DNA from: Budorcas taxicolor
Lineage: Eukaryota > Chordata > Mammalia > Artiodactyla > Bovidae
Direction: 5' to 3'
Assembly (NCBI RefSeq): GCF_023091745.1
Contig: NW_026291808.1
Location: 124,001 to 188,000, forward strand
Length of the DNA stretch: 64,000 nucleotides
Below the pieces are notes generated by a model. It ran no database searches. It had not been told where the DNA came from and saw only the letters and a program-made list of their open reading frames with translations. A program made the position numbers and the translations under genes. This document shows, piece by piece, positions 11,411 to 23,648 of this stretch. The stretch's first letter is position 1, and each line of letters starts with the position of its first letter.

Positions 11411-12226
11411 ATGCGACGGGAACGCCGGGAACTCTTTCCCGACGAAGCAGGGAAAGGATCCCTCATCTAGAGCTACGAGGCGGAAACGGGGCTCCTCTGG
11501 ATGTGGGCGGGACCCTCGTGATTCCTCTCGAGTGGAGACGGGTATGTCGGGGAACTTCTTGATTTGCACCAAGGGTGTGAAGGAGCCTTTCGAAGTTCCA
11601 GAGGGGAGGTGTGATCAGCCTCGAGACGCCTCAGCGGAAATGGGCCTCATCTCGCCTGGAGGGGAGAACCTCCTGGATTTTCTCGAGTTGCGGCAGGTCT
11701 TCTCGAGTTACGACGGGGACCTCAGGGACCCGCTCTGGTGGCCTCAGGAAAGGCCAGTCCCCATGCGAGTTGCTAGGGGACCTCTCGGGATTCCTCTCCC
11801 GTCCATGCCGGGGCCTCAGTCCTTGTGTGGAGTCGGGGCCGGAACCTGAGGATTCCTCTCCAGTGTTGCCATGGATCTTGGGGTGCTTCTGAGTCTCCCC
11901 AGGGGAGTCAGGCCTCGTCTCGAGTGGGGGCATGCACGTGCACTTTCCTCCCGAGCTGCAGCAGTAGTGTCACGCTTCCTGTCACGTGGATCAAGGGATC
12001 TGTGGCTTTCCCTCGAGGCTGTCCCTCGAGGCTTTCCCACGAGGCTTTCCCACAGGGCTGTGCCACGTGCCACCTTGGTGTGAGTCGATCCTCGGCGTGA
12101 AAGACGAGCCGGTGAAGGGAAAAGAGGTTCCTCTGGAATGGACTGAGACATCTGGGGGACTCTTGGAATGGTGGCACGACCCTGGAGTTCATCTCGCCGT
12201 TCCTGTTGAGAGGGCCTCCTCTTGAG
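11411..12226 (+). repeat. Monomer 15, 816 bp
   Basis: It has CTAGAGC and GATCAGCC. GTGCACTTTCC near 11938 and GTTCATCTCG near 12187 are private. Confidence 0.9.
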
Positions 12227-13042
12227 ATGCGACGGGAACGCCGGGAACTCTTTCCCGACGAAGCAGGGAAAGGATCCCTCATCTCGAGCTACGAGGCGGA
12301 AACGGGGCTCCTCTGGATGTGGGCGGGACCCTCGTGATTCCTCTCGAGTGGAGACGGGTATGTCGGGGAACTTCTTGATTTGCACCAAGGGTGTGAAGGA
12401 GCCTTTCGAAGTTCCAGAGGGGAGGTGTGATCAGCCTCGAGACGCCTCAGCGGAAATGGGCCTCATCTCGCCTGGAGGGGAGAACCTCCTGGATTTTCTC
12501 GAGTTGCGGAAGGTCTTCTCGAGTTACGACGGGGACCTCAGGGACCCGCTCTGGTGGCCTCAGGAAAGGCCAGTCCCCATGCGAGTTGCTAGGGGACCTC
12601 TCGGGATTCCTCTCCCGTCCATGCCAGGGCCTCAGTCTTTGTTTGGAGTCGGGGCCGGAACCTGAGGATTCCTCTCCAGTGTTGCCATGGATCTTGGGGT
12701 GCTTCTGAGTCTCCCCAGGGGAGTCAGGCCTCGTCTCGAGTGGGGGCATGCACGTGCGCTTTCCTCCCGAGCTGCAGCAGTAGTGTCACGCTTCCTGTCA
12801 CGTGGATCAAGGGATCTGTGGCTTTCCCTCGAGGCTGTCCCTCGAGGCTTTCCCACGAGGCTTTCCCACAGGGCTGTGCCACGTGCCACCTTGGTGTGAG
12901 TCGATCCTCGGCGTGAAAGACGAGCCGGTGAAGGGAAAAGAGGTTCCTCTGGAATGGACTGAGACATCTGGGGGACTCTTGGAATGGTGGCACGACCCTG
13001 GAGTTCCTCTCGCCGTTCCTGTTGAGAGGGCCTCCTCTTGAG
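12227..13042 (+). repeat. Monomer 16 (L6 second half), 816 bp
   Basis: It has GATCAGCC, then GCGGAAGG without the 815-bp allele, then CTTTGTTTGG. This shows that GCGGAAGG and CCTTAGGGG can separate. Confidence 0.9.
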
Positions 13043-13858
13043 ATGCGACGGGAACGCCGGGAACTCTTTCCCGACGAAGCAGGGAAAGGATCCCTCATCT
13101 CGAGCTACGAGGCGGAAACGGGGCTCCTCTGGATGTGGGCGGGACCCTCGTGATTCCTCTCGAGTGGAGACGGGTATGTCGGGGAACTTCTTGATTTGCA
13201 CCAAGGGTGTGAAGGAGCCTTTCGAAGTTCCAGAGGGGAGGTGTGATCATCCTCGAGACGCCTCAGCGGAAATGGGCCTCATCTCGCCTGGAGGGGAGAA
13301 CCTCCTGGATTTTCTCGAGTTGCGGCAGGTCTTCTCGAGTTACGACGGGGATCTCAGGGACCCGCTCTGGTGGCCTCAGGAAAGGCCAGTCCCCATGCGA
13401 GTTGCTAGGGGACCTCTCCGGATTCCTCTCCCGTCCATGCCAGGGCCTCAGTCTTTGTTTGGAGTCGGGGCTGGAACCTGAGGATTCCTCTCCAGTGTTG
13501 CCATGGATCTTGGGGTGCTTCTGAGTCTCCCCAGGGGAGTCAGGCCTCGTCTCGAGTGGGGGCATGCACGTGCGCTTTCCTCCCGAGCTGCAGCAGTAGT
13601 GACACGCTTCCTGTCACGTGGATCAAGGGATCTGTGGCTTTCCCTCGAGGCTGTCCCTCGAAGCTTTCCCACGAGGCTTTCCCACAGGGCTGTGCCACGT
13701 GCCACCTTGGTGTGAGTCGATCCTCGGCGTGAAAGACGAGCCAGTGAAGGGAAAAGAGGTTCCTCTGGAATGGACTGAGACATCTGGGGGACTCTTGGAA
13801 TGGTGGCACGACCCTGGAGTTCCTCTCGCCGTTCCTGTTGAGAGGGCCTCCTCTTGAG
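13043..13858 (+). repeat. Monomer 17 (class L6), 816 bp
   Basis: It has CTTTGTTTGG and several private changes: GGGGATCTCAG, TCTCCGGATT, GTGACACGC and CGAAGCTTTCC. Confidence 0.9.
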
Positions 13859-14674
13859 ATGCGACGGGAACGCCGGGAACTCTTTCCCGACGAAGCAGGG
13901 AAAGGATCCCTCATCTCGAGCTACGAGGCGGAAACGGGGCTCCTCTGGATGTGGGCGGGACCCTCGTGATTCCTCTCGAGTGGAGACGGGTATGTTGGGG
14001 AACTTCTTGATTTGCACCAAGGGTGTGAATGACCCTATCGAAGTTCCAGAGCGGAGGTGTGATCAGCCTCGAGACGCCTCAGCAGAAATGGGCCTCATCT
14101 CGCCTGGAGGGGAGAACCTCCTGGATTTTCTCGAGTTGCGGCAGGTCTTCTCGAGTTACGACGGGGACCTCAGGGACCCGCTCTGGTGGCCTCAGGAAAG
14201 GCCAGTCCCCATGCGAGTTGCTAGGGGACCTCTCGGGATTCCTCTCCCGTCCATGCCGGGGCCTCAGTCCTTGTGTGGAGTCGGGGCCGGACCCTGAGGA
14301 TTCCTCTCCAGTGTTGCCATGGATCTTGGGGTGCTTCTGAGTCTCCCCAGGGGAGTCAGGCCTCGTCTCGAGTGGGGGCATGCACGTGCGCTTTCCTCCC
14401 GAGCTGCAGCAGTAGTGTCACGCTTCCTGTCACGTGGATCAAGGGATCTGTGGCTTTCCCTCGAGCCTGTCCCTCGAGGCTTTCCCACGAGGCTTTCCCA
14501 CAGGGCTGTGCCACGTGCCACCTTGGTGTGAGTCGATCCTCGGCGTGAAAGACGAGCCAGTGAAGGGAAAAGAGGTTCCTCTGGAATGGACTGAGACATC
14601 TGGGGGACTCTTGGAATGGTGGCACGACCCTGGAGTTCCTCTCGCCGTTCCTGTTGAGAGGGCCTCCTCTTGAG
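13859..14674 (+). repeat. Monomer 18 (class L3), 816 bp
   Basis: It has TATGTTGGG, GAATGACCCT, GAAGTTCCAG, CAGCAGAAA and CCTCGAGCC. GGACCCTGAGG near 14289 is private. Confidence 0.9.
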
Positions 14675-15490
14675 ATGCGACGGGAACGCCGGGAACTCTT
14701 TCCCGACGAAGCAGGGAAAGGATCCCTCATCTAGAGCTACGAGGCGGAAACGGGGCTCCTCTGGATGTGGGCGGGACCCTCGTGATTCCTCTCGAGTGGA
14801 GACGGGTATGTCGGGGAACTTCTTGATTTGCACCAAGGGTGTGAAGGAGCCTTTCGAAGTTCCAGAGGGGAGGTGTGATCAGCCTCGAGACGCCTCAGCG
14901 GAAATGGGCCTCATCTCGCCTGGAGGGGAGAACCTCCTGGATTTTCTCGAGTTGCGGCAGGTCTTCTCGAGTTACGACGGGGACCTCAGGGACCCGCTCT
15001 GGTGGCCTCAGGAAAGGCCAGTCCCCATGCGAGTTGCTAGGGGACCTCTCGGGATTCCTCTCCCGTCCATGCCGGGGACTCAGTCCTTGTGTGGAGTCGG
15101 GGCCGGAACCTGAGGATTCCTCTCCAGTGTTGCCATGGATCTTGGGGTGCTTCTGAGTCTCCCCAGGGGAGTCAGGCCTCGTCTCGAGTGGGGGCATGCA
15201 CGTGCGCTTTCCTCCCGAGCTGCAGCAGTAGTGTCACGCTTCCTGTCACGTGGATCAAGGGATCTGTGGCTTTCCCTCGAGGCTGTCCCTCGAGGCTTTC
15301 CCACGAGGCTTTCCCACAGGGCTGTGCCACGTGCCACCTTGGTGTGAGTCGATCCTCGGCGTGAAAGACGAGCCGGTGAAGGGAAAAGAGGTTCCTCTGG
15401 AATGGACTGAGACATCTGGGGGACTCTTGGAATGGTGGCACGACCCTGGAGTTCCTCTCGCCGTTCCTGTTGAGAGGGCCTCCTCTTGAG
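14675..15490 (+). repeat. Monomer 19, 816 bp
   Basis: It has CTAGAGC, GATCAGCC and GGGGACTC. It is close to class L2 but lacks ACCAATGG. Confidence 0.9.
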
Positions 15491-16306
15491 ATGCGACGGG
15501 AACGCCGGGAACTCTTTCCCGACGAAGCAGGGAAAGGATCCCTCATCTCGAGCTACGAGGCGGAAACGGGGCTCCTCTGGATGTGGGCGGGACCCTCGTG
15601 ATTCCTCTCGAGTGGAGACGGGTATGTCGGGGAACTTCTTGATTTGCACCAAGGGTGTGAAGGAGCCTTTCGAAGTTCCAGAGGGGAGGTGTGATCATCC
15701 TCGAGACGCCTCAGCGGAAATGGGCCTCATCTCGCCTGGAGGGGAGAACCTCCTGGATTTTCTCGAGTTGCGGCAGGTCTTCTCGAGTTACGACGGGCAC
15801 CTCAGGGACCCGCTCTGGTGGCCTCAGGAAAGGCCAGTCCCCATGCGAGTTGCTAGGGGACCTCTCGGGATTCCTCTCCCGTCCATGCCGGGGCCTCAGT
15901 CCTAGTGTGGAGTCGGGGTCGGAACCTGAGGATTCCTCTCCAGTGTTGCCATGGATCTTGGGGTGCTTCTGAGTCTCCCCAGGGGAGTCAGGCCTCGTCT
16001 CGAGTGGGGGCATGCACGTGCGCTTTCCTCCCGAGCTGCAGCAGTAGTGTCACGATTCCTGTCACGTGGATCAAGGGATCTGTGGCTTTCCCTCGAGGCT
16101 GTCGCTCGAGGCTTTCCCACGAGGCTTTCCCACAGGGCTGTGCCACGTGCCACCTTGGTGTGAGTCGATCCTCGGCGTGAAAGACGAGCCAGTGAAGGGA
16201 AAAGAGGTTCCTCTGGAATGGACTGAGACATCTGGGGGACTCTTGGAATGGTGGCACGACCCTGGAGTTCCTCTCGCCGTTCCTGTTGAGAGGGCCTCCT
16301 CTTGAG
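15491..16306 (+). repeat. Monomer 20 (class L1), 816 bp
   Basis: It has GATCATCC, CCTAGTGTGG, CACGATTCC and GTCGCTCG. GACGGGCACC near 15793 is private. Confidence 0.9.
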
Positions 16307-17122
16307 ATGCGACGGGAACGCCGGGAACTCTTTCCCGACGAAGCAGGGAAAGGATCCCTCATCTAGAGCTACGAGGCGGAAACGGGGCTCCTCTGGATGT
16401 GGGCGGGACCCTCGTGATTCCTCTCGAGTGGAGACGGGTATGTCGGGGAACTTCTTGATTTGCACCAATGGTGTGAAGGAGCCTTTCGAAGTTCCAGAGG
16501 GGAGGTGTGATCAGCCTCGAGACGCCTCAGCGGAAATGGGCCTCATCTCGCCTGGAGGGGAGAACCTCCTGGATTTTCTCGAGTTGCGGCAGGTCTTCTC
16601 GAGTTACGACGGGGACCTCAGGGACCCGCTCTGGTGGCCTCAGGAAAGGCCAGTCCCCATGCGAGTTGCTAGGGGACCTCTCGGGATTCCTCTCCCGTCC
16701 ATGCCGGGGACTCAGTCCTTGTGTGGAGTCGGGGCCGGAACCTGAGGATTCCTCTCCAGTGTTGCCATGGATCTTGGGGTGCTTCTGAGTCTCCCCAGGG
16801 GAGTCAGGCCTCGTCTCGAGTGGGGGCATGCACGTGCGCTTTCCTCCCGAGCTGCAGCAGTAGTGTCACGCTTCCTGTCACGTGGATCAAGGGATCTGTG
16901 GCTTTCCCTCGAGGCTGTCCCTCGAGGCTTTCCCACGAGGCTTTCCGACAGGGCTGTGCCACGTGCCACCTTGGTGTGAGTCGATCCTCGGCGTGAAAGA
17001 CGAGCCGGTGAAGGGAAAAGGGGTTCCTCTGGAATGGACTGAGACATCTGGGGGACTCTTGGAATGGTGGCACGACCCTGGAGTTCCTCTCGCCGTTCCT
17101 GTTGAGAGGGCCTCCTCTTGAG
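16307..17122 (+). repeat. Monomer 21 (class L2), 816 bp
   Basis: It has CTAGAGC, ACCAATGG, GGGGACTC and AAAAGGGG, plus TTTCCGACAGG shared with monomers 25 and 31. Confidence 0.9.
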
Positions 17123-17938
17123 ATGCGACGGGAAGGCCGGGAACTCTTTCCCGACGAAGCAGGGAAAGGATCCCTCATCTCGAGCTACGAGGCGGAAACG
17201 GGGCTCCTCTGGATGTGGGCGGGACCCTCGTGATTCCTCTCGAGTGGAGACGGGTATGTCGGGGAACTTCTTGATTTGCACCAAGGGTGTGAATGACCCT
17301 ATCGAAGTTTCAGAGCGGAGGTGTGATCAGCCTCGAGACGCCTCAGCAGAAATGGGCCTCATCTCGCCTGGAGGGGAGAACCTCCTGGATTTTCTCGAGT
17401 TGCGGCAGGTCTTCTCGAGTTACGACGGGGACCTCAGGGACCCGCTCTGGTGGCCTCAGGAAAGGCCAGTCCCCATGCGAGTTGCTAGGGGACCTCTCGG
17501 GATTCCTCTCCCGTCCATGCCGGGGCCTCAGTCCTTGTGTGGAGTCGGGGCCGGAAACTGAGGATTCCTCTCCAGTGTTGCCATGGATCTTGGGGTGCTT
17601 CTGAGTCTCCCCAGGGGAGTCAGGCCTCGTCTCGAGTGGGGGCATGCACGTGCGCTTTCCTCCCGAGCTGCAGCAGTAGTGTCACGCTTCCTGTCACGTG
17701 GATCAAGGGATCTGTGGCTTTCCCTCGAGCCTGTCCCTCGAGGCTTTCCCACGAGGCTTTCCCACAGGGCTGTGCCACGTGCCACCTTGGTGTGAGTCGA
17801 TCCTCGGCGTGAAAGACGAGCCGGTGAAGGGAAAAGAGGTTCCTCTGGAATGGACTGAGACATCTGGGGGACTCTTGGAATGGTGGCACGTCCCTGGAGT
17901 TCCTCTCGCCGTTCCTGTTGAGAGGGCCTCCTCTTGAG
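17123..17938 (+). repeat. Monomer 22 (class L3), 816 bp
   Basis: It has GGGAAGGCC, GAATGACCCT, GTTTCAGAG, GGAAACTG and CCTCGAGCC. GGCACGTCCC is shared with monomer 26 only. Confidence 0.9.
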
Positions 17939-18754
17939 ATGCGACGGGAACGCCGGGAACTCTTTCCCGACGAAGCAGGGAAAGGATCCCTCATCTCGAG
18001 CTACGAAGCGGAAACGGGGCTCCTCTGGATGTGGGCGGGACCCTCGTGATTCCTCTCGAGTGGAGACGGGTATGTCGGGGAACTTCTTGATTTGCACCAA
18101 GGGTGTGAAGGAGCCTTTCGAAGTTCCAGAGGGGAGGTGTGATCAGCCTCGAGACGCCTCAGCGGAAATGGGCCTCATCTCGCCTGGAGGGGAGAACCTC
18201 CTGGATTTTCTCGAGTTGCGGCAGGTCTTCTCGAGTTACGATGGGGACCTCAGGGACCCGCTCTGGTGGCCTCAGGAAAGGCCAGTCCCCATGCGAGTTG
18301 CTAGGGGACCTCTCGGGATTCCTCTCCCGTCCATGCCGGGGACTCAGTCCTTGTGTGGAGTCGGGGCCGGAACCTGAGGATTCCTCTCCAGTGTTGCCAT
18401 GGATCTTGGGGTGCTTCTGAGTCTCCCCAGGGGAGTCAGGCCTCGTCTCGAGTGGGGGCATGCACGTGCGCTTTCCTCCCGAGCTGCAGCAGTAGTGTCA
18501 CGCTTCCTGTCACGTGGATCAAGGGATCTGTGGCTTTCCCTCGAGGCTGTCCCTCGAGGCTTTCCCACGAGGCTTTCCCACAGGGCTGTGCCACGTGCCA
18601 CCTTGGTGTGAGTCGATCCTCGGCGTGAAAGACGAGCCGGTGAAGGGAAAAGAGGTTCCTCTGGAATGGACTGAGACATCTGGGGGACTCTTGGAATGGT
18701 GGCACGACCCTGGAGTTCCTCTCGCCGTTCCTGTTGAGAGGGCCTCCTCTTGAG
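17939..18754 (+). repeat. Monomer 23 (class L4), 816 bp
   Basis: It has CGAAGCGG, TACGATGGGG and GGGGACTC. Confidence 0.9.
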
Positions 18755-19570
18755 ATGCGACGGGAACGCCGGGAACTCTTTCCCGACGAAGCAGGGAAAG
18801 GATCCCTCATCTCGAGCTACGAGGCGGAAACGGGGCTCCTCTGGATGTGGGCGGGACCCTCGTGATTCCTCTCGAGTGGAGACGGGTATGTCGGGGAACT
18901 TCTTGATTTGCACCAAGGGTGTGAAGGAGCCTTTCGAAGTTCCAGAGGGGAGGTGTGATCATCCTCGAGACGCCTCAGCGGAAATGGGCCTCATCTCGCC
19001 TGGAGGGGAGAACCTCCTGGATTTTCTCGAGTTGCGGCAGGTCTTCTCGAGTTACGACGGGGACCTCAGGGACCCGCTCTGGTGGCCTCAGGAAAGGCCA
19101 GTCCCCATGCGAGTTGCTAGGGGACCTCTCGGGATTCCTCTCCCGTCCATGCCGGGGCCTCAGTCCTAGTGTGGAGTCGGGGTCGGAACCTGAGGATTCC
19201 TCTCCAGTGTTGCCATGGATCTTGGGGTGCTTCTGAGTCTCCCCAGGGGAGTCAGGCCTCGTCTCGAGTGGGGGCATGCACGTGCGCTTTCCTCCCGAGC
19301 TGCAGCAGTAGTGTCACGATTCCTGTCACGTGGATCAAGGGATCTGTGGCTTTCCCTCGAGGCTGTCGCTCGAGGCTTTCCCACGAGGCTTTCCCACAGG
19401 GCTGTGCCACGTGCCACCTTGGTGTGAGTCGATCCTCGGCGTGAAAGACGAGCCAGTGAAGGGAAAAGAGGTTCCTCTGGAATGGACTGAGACATCTGGG
19501 GGACTCTTGGAATGGTGGCACGACCCTGGAGTTCCTCTCGCCGTTCCTGTTGAGAGGGCCTCCTCTTGAG
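18755..19570 (+). repeat. Monomer 24 (class L1), 816 bp
   Basis: Close match to monomer 20 without its private GGGCACC. Confidence 0.9.
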
Positions 19571-20386
19571 ATGCGACGGGAACGCCGGGAACTCTTTCCC
19601 GACGAAGCAGGGAAAGGATCCCTCATCTAGAGCTACGAGGCGGAAACGGGGCTCCTCTGGATGTGGGCGGGACCCTCGTGATTCCTCTCGAGTGGAGACG
19701 GGTATGTCGGGGAACTTCTTGATTTGCACCAATGGTGTGAAGGAGCCTTTCGAAGTTCCAGAGGGGAGGTGTGATCAGCCTCGAGACGCCTCAGCGGAAA
19801 TGGGCCTCATCTCGCCTGGAGGGGAGAACCTCCTGGATTTTCTCGAGTTGCGGCAGGTCTTCTCGAGTTACGACGGGGACCTCAGGGACCCGCTCTGGTG
19901 GCCTCAGGAAAGGCCAGTCCCCATGCGAGTTGCTAGGGGACCTCTCGGGATTCCTCTCCCGTCCATGCCGGGGACTCAGTCCTTGTGTGGAGTCGGGGCC
20001 GGAACCTGAGGATTCCTCTCCAGTGTTGCCATGGATCTTGGGGTGCTTCTGAGTCTCCCCAGGGGAGTCAGGCCTCGTCTCGAGTGGGGGCATGCACGTG
20101 CGCTTTCCTCCCGAGCTGCAGCAGTAGTGTCACGCTTCCTGTCACGTGGATCAAGGGATCTGTGGCTTTCCCTCGAGCCTGTCCCTCGAGGCTTTCCCAC
20201 GAGGCTTTCCGACAGGGCTGTGCCACGTGCCACCTTGGTGTGAGTCGATCCTCGGCGTGAAAGACGAGCCGGTGAAGGGAAAAGGGGTTCCTCTGGAATG
20301 GACTGAGACATCTGGGGGACTCTTGGAATGGTGGCACGACCCTGGAGTTCCTCTCGCCGTTCCTGTTGAGAGGGCCTCCTCTTGAG
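19571..20386 (+). repeat. Monomer 25 (class L2), 816 bp
   Basis: Close match to monomer 21, but with CCTCGAGCC near 20172. Confidence 0.9.
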
Positions 20387-21203
20387 ATGCGACGGGGAAG
20401 GCCGGGAACTCTTTCCCGACGAAGCAGGGAAAGGATCCCTCATCTCGAGCTACGAGGCGGAAACGGGGCTCCTCTGGATGTGGGCGGGACCCTCGTGATT
20501 CCTCTCGAGTGGAGACGGGTATGTCGGGGAACTTCTTGATTTGCACCAAGGGTGTGAATGACCCTATCGAAGTTTCAGAGCGGAGGTGTGATCAGCCTCG
20601 AGACGCCTCAGCAGAAATGGGCCTCATCTCGCCTGGAGGGGAGAACCTCCTGGATTTTCTCGAGTTGCGGCAGGTCTTCTCGAGTTACGACGGGGACCTC
20701 AGGGACCCGCTCTGGTGGCCTCAGGAAAGGCCAGTCCCCATGCGAGTTGCTAGGGGACCTCTCGGGATTCCTCTCCCGTCCATGCCGGGGCCTCAGTCCT
20801 TGTGTGGAGTCGGGGCCGGAACCTGAGGATTCCTCTCCAGTGTTGCCATGGATCTTGGGGTGCTTCTGAGTCTCCCCAGGGGAGTCAGGCCTCGTCTCGA
20901 GTGGGGGCATGCACGTGCGCTTTCCTCCCGAGCTGCAGCAGTAGTGTCACGCTTCCTGTCACGTGGATCAAGGGATCTGTGGCTTTCCCTCGAGCCTGTC
21001 CCTCGAGGCTTTCCCACGAGGCTTTCCCACAGGGCTGTGCCACGTGCCACCTTGGTGTGAGTCGATCCTCGGCGTGAAAGACGAGCCGGTGAAGGGGAAA
21101 AGAGGTTCCTCTGGAATGGACTGAGACATCTGGGGACTCTTGGAATGGTGGCACGTCCCTGGAGTTCCTCTCGCCGTTCCTGTTGAGAGGGCCTCCTCTT
21201 GAG
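20387..21203 (+). repeat. Monomer 26 (class L3), 817 bp
   Basis: Close match to monomer 22 with GGCACGTCCC. It has two extra G and one missing G, all in G runs. Confidence 0.9.
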
Positions 21204-22020
21204 ATGCGACGGGGAACGCCGGGAACTCTTTCCCGACGAAGCAGGGAAAGGATCCCTCATCTCGAGCTACGAAGCGGAAACGGGGCTCCTCTGGATGTGG
21301 GCGGGACCCTCGTGATTCCTCTCGAGTGGAGACGGGTATGTCGGGGAACTTCTTGATTTGCACCAAGGGTGTGAAGGAGCCTTTCGAAGTTCCAGAGGGG
21401 AGGTGTGATCAGCCTCGAGACGCCTCAGCGGAAATGGGCCTCATCTCGCCTGGAGGGGAGAACCTCCTGGATTTTCTCGAGTTGCGGCAGGTCTTCTCGA
21501 GTTACGATGGGGACCTCAGGGACCCGCTCTGGTGGCCTCAGGAAAGGCCAGTCCCCATGCGAGTTGCTAGGGGACCTCTCGGGATTCCTCTCCCGTCCAT
21601 GCCGGGGCCTCAGTCCTTGTGTGGAGTCGGGGCCGGAACCTGAGGATTCCTCTCCAGTGTTGCCATGGATCTTGGGGTGCTTCTGAGTCTCCCCAGGGGA
21701 GTCAGGCCTCGTCTCGAGTGGGGGCATGCACGTGCGCTTTCCTCCCGAGCTGCAGCAGTAGTGTCACGCTTCCTGTCACGTGGATCAAGGGATCTGTGGC
21801 TTTCCCTCGAGGCTGTCCCTCGAGGCTTTCCCACGAGGCTTTCCCACAGGGCTGTGCCACGTGCCACCTTGGTGTGAGTCGATCCTCGGCGTGAAAGACG
21901 AGCCGGTGAAGGGAAAAGAGGTTCCTCTGGAATGGACTGAGACATCTGGGGGACTCTTGGAATGGTGGCACGACCCTGGAGTTCCTCTCGCCGTTCCTGT
22001 TGAGAGGGCCTCCTCTTGAG
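21204..22020 (+). repeat. Monomer 27 (class L4), 817 bp
   Basis: Close match to monomer 23 with an extra G at 21211-21214. It has GGGGCCTC instead of GGGGACTC. Confidence 0.9.
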
Positions 22021-22834
22021 ATGCGACGGGAACGCCGGGAACTCTTTCCCGACGAAGCAGGGAAAGGATCCCTCATCTCGAGCTACGAGGCGGAAACGGG
22101 GCTCCTCTGGATGTGGGCGGGACCCTCGTGATTCCTCTCGAGTGGAGACGGGTATGTCGGGGAACTTCTTGATTTGCACCAAGGGTGTGAAGGAGCCTTT
22201 CGAAGTTCCAGAGGGGAGGTGTGATCAGCCTCGAGACGCCTCAGCGGAAATGGGCCTCATCTCGCCTTAGGGGAGAACCTCCTGGATTTTCTCGAGTTGC
22301 GGAAGGTCTTCTCGAGTTACGACGGGGACCTCAGGGACCCGCTCTGGTGGCCTCAGGAAAGGCCAGTCCCCATGCGAGTTGCTAGGGGACCTCTCGGGAT
22401 TCCTCTCCCGTCCATGCCGGGGCCTCAGTCCTTGTGTGGAGTCGGGGCCGGAACCTGAGGATTCCTCTCCAGTGTTGCCATGGATCTTGGGGTGCTTCTG
22501 AGTCTCCCCAGGGGAGTCAGGCCTCGTCTCGAGTGGGGGCATGCACGTGCGCTTTCCTCCCGAGCTGCAGCAGTAGTGTCACGCTTCCTGTCACGTGGAT
22601 CAAGGGATCTGTGGCTTTCCCTCGAGGCTGTCCCTCGAGGCTTTCCCACGAGGCTTTCCCACAGGGCTGTGCACGTGCCACCTTGGTGTGAGTCGATCCT
22701 CGGCGTGAAAGACGAGCCGGTGAAGGGAAAAGAGGTTCCTCTGGAATGGACTGAGACATCTGGGGGACTCTTGGAATGGTGGCACGACCCTGGAGTTCCT
22801 CTCGCCGTTCCTGTTGAGAGGGCCTCCTCTTGAG
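22021..22834 (+). repeat. Monomer 28 (class L5), 814 bp
   Basis: It has CCTTAGGGG and GCGGAAGG, plus a missing C that turns GTGCCACGTG into GTGCACGTG near 22671. Confidence 0.9.
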
Positions 22835-23648
22835 ATGCGACGGGAACGCCGGGAACTCTTTCCCGACGAAGCAGGGAAAGGATCCCTCATCTCGAGCTAC
22901 GAGGCGGAAACGGGGCTCTCTGGATGTGGGCGGGACCCTCGTGATTCCTCTCGAGTGGAGACGGGTATGTCGGGGAACTTCTTGATTTGCACCAAGGGTG
23001 TGAAGGAGCCTTTCGAAGTTCCAGAGGGGAGGTGTGATCAGCCTCGAGACGCCTCAGCGGAAATGGGCCTCATCTCGCCTGGAGGGGAGAACCTCCTGGA
23101 TTTTCTCGAGTTGCGGCAGGTCTTCTCGAGTTACGATGGGGACCTCAGGGACCCGCTCTGGTGGCCTCAGGAAAGGCCAGTCCCCATGCGAGTTGCTAGG
23201 GGACCTCTCGGGATTCCTCTCCCGTCCATGCCGGGGACTCAGTCCTTGTGTGGAGTTGGGGCCGGAACCTGAGGATTCCTCTCCAGTGTTGCCATGGATC
23301 TTGGGGTGCTTCTGAGTCTCCCCAGGGGAGTCAGGCCTCGTCTCGAGTGGGGGCATGCACGTGCGCTTTCCTCCCGAGCTGCAGCAGTAGTGTCACGCTT
23401 CCTGTCACGTGGATCAAGGGATCTGTGGCTTTCCCTCGAGGCTGTCCCTCGAGGCTTTCCCACGAGGCTTTCCCACAGGGCTGTGCCACGTGCCACCTTG
23501 GTGTGAGTCGATCCTCGGCGTGAAAGACGAGCGGTGAAGGGAAAAGAGGTTCCTCTGGAATGGACTGAGACATCTGGGGGACTCTTGGAATGGTGGCACG
23601 ACCCTGGAGTTCCTCTCGCCGTTCCTGTTGAGAGGGCCTCCTCTTGAG
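22835..23648 (+). repeat. Monomer 29 (class L4), 814 bp
   Basis: It has TACGATGGGG and GGGGACTC, two missing C (near 22917 and 23531), and a GGAGTTGGGG substitution near 23255. Confidence 0.9.

Larger units (their letters stand above)
15491..18754 (+). repeat. Four-monomer unit, first copy (L1-L2-L3-L4, monomers 20-23)
   Basis: 3264 bp. The order is L1 (CACGATTCC, GTCGCTCG, CCTAGTGTGG), L2 (CTAGAGC, ACCAATGG, TTTCCGACAGG), L3 (GAATGACCCT, GGCACGTCCC) and L4 (CGAAGCGG, TACGATGGGG). The same order with the same private variants follows directly at 18755. Confidence 0.85.
18755..22020 (+). repeat. Four-monomer unit, second copy (monomers 24-27)
   Basis: 3266 bp. It repeats monomers 20-23 class for class, including CCTAGTGTGG (near 19165), TTTCCGACAGG (in monomer 25) and GGCACGTCCC (in monomer 26). 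The two extra bases come from homopolymer indels in monomers 26 and 27. Monomer 25 differs from 21 by CCTCGAGCC. Confidence 0.85.
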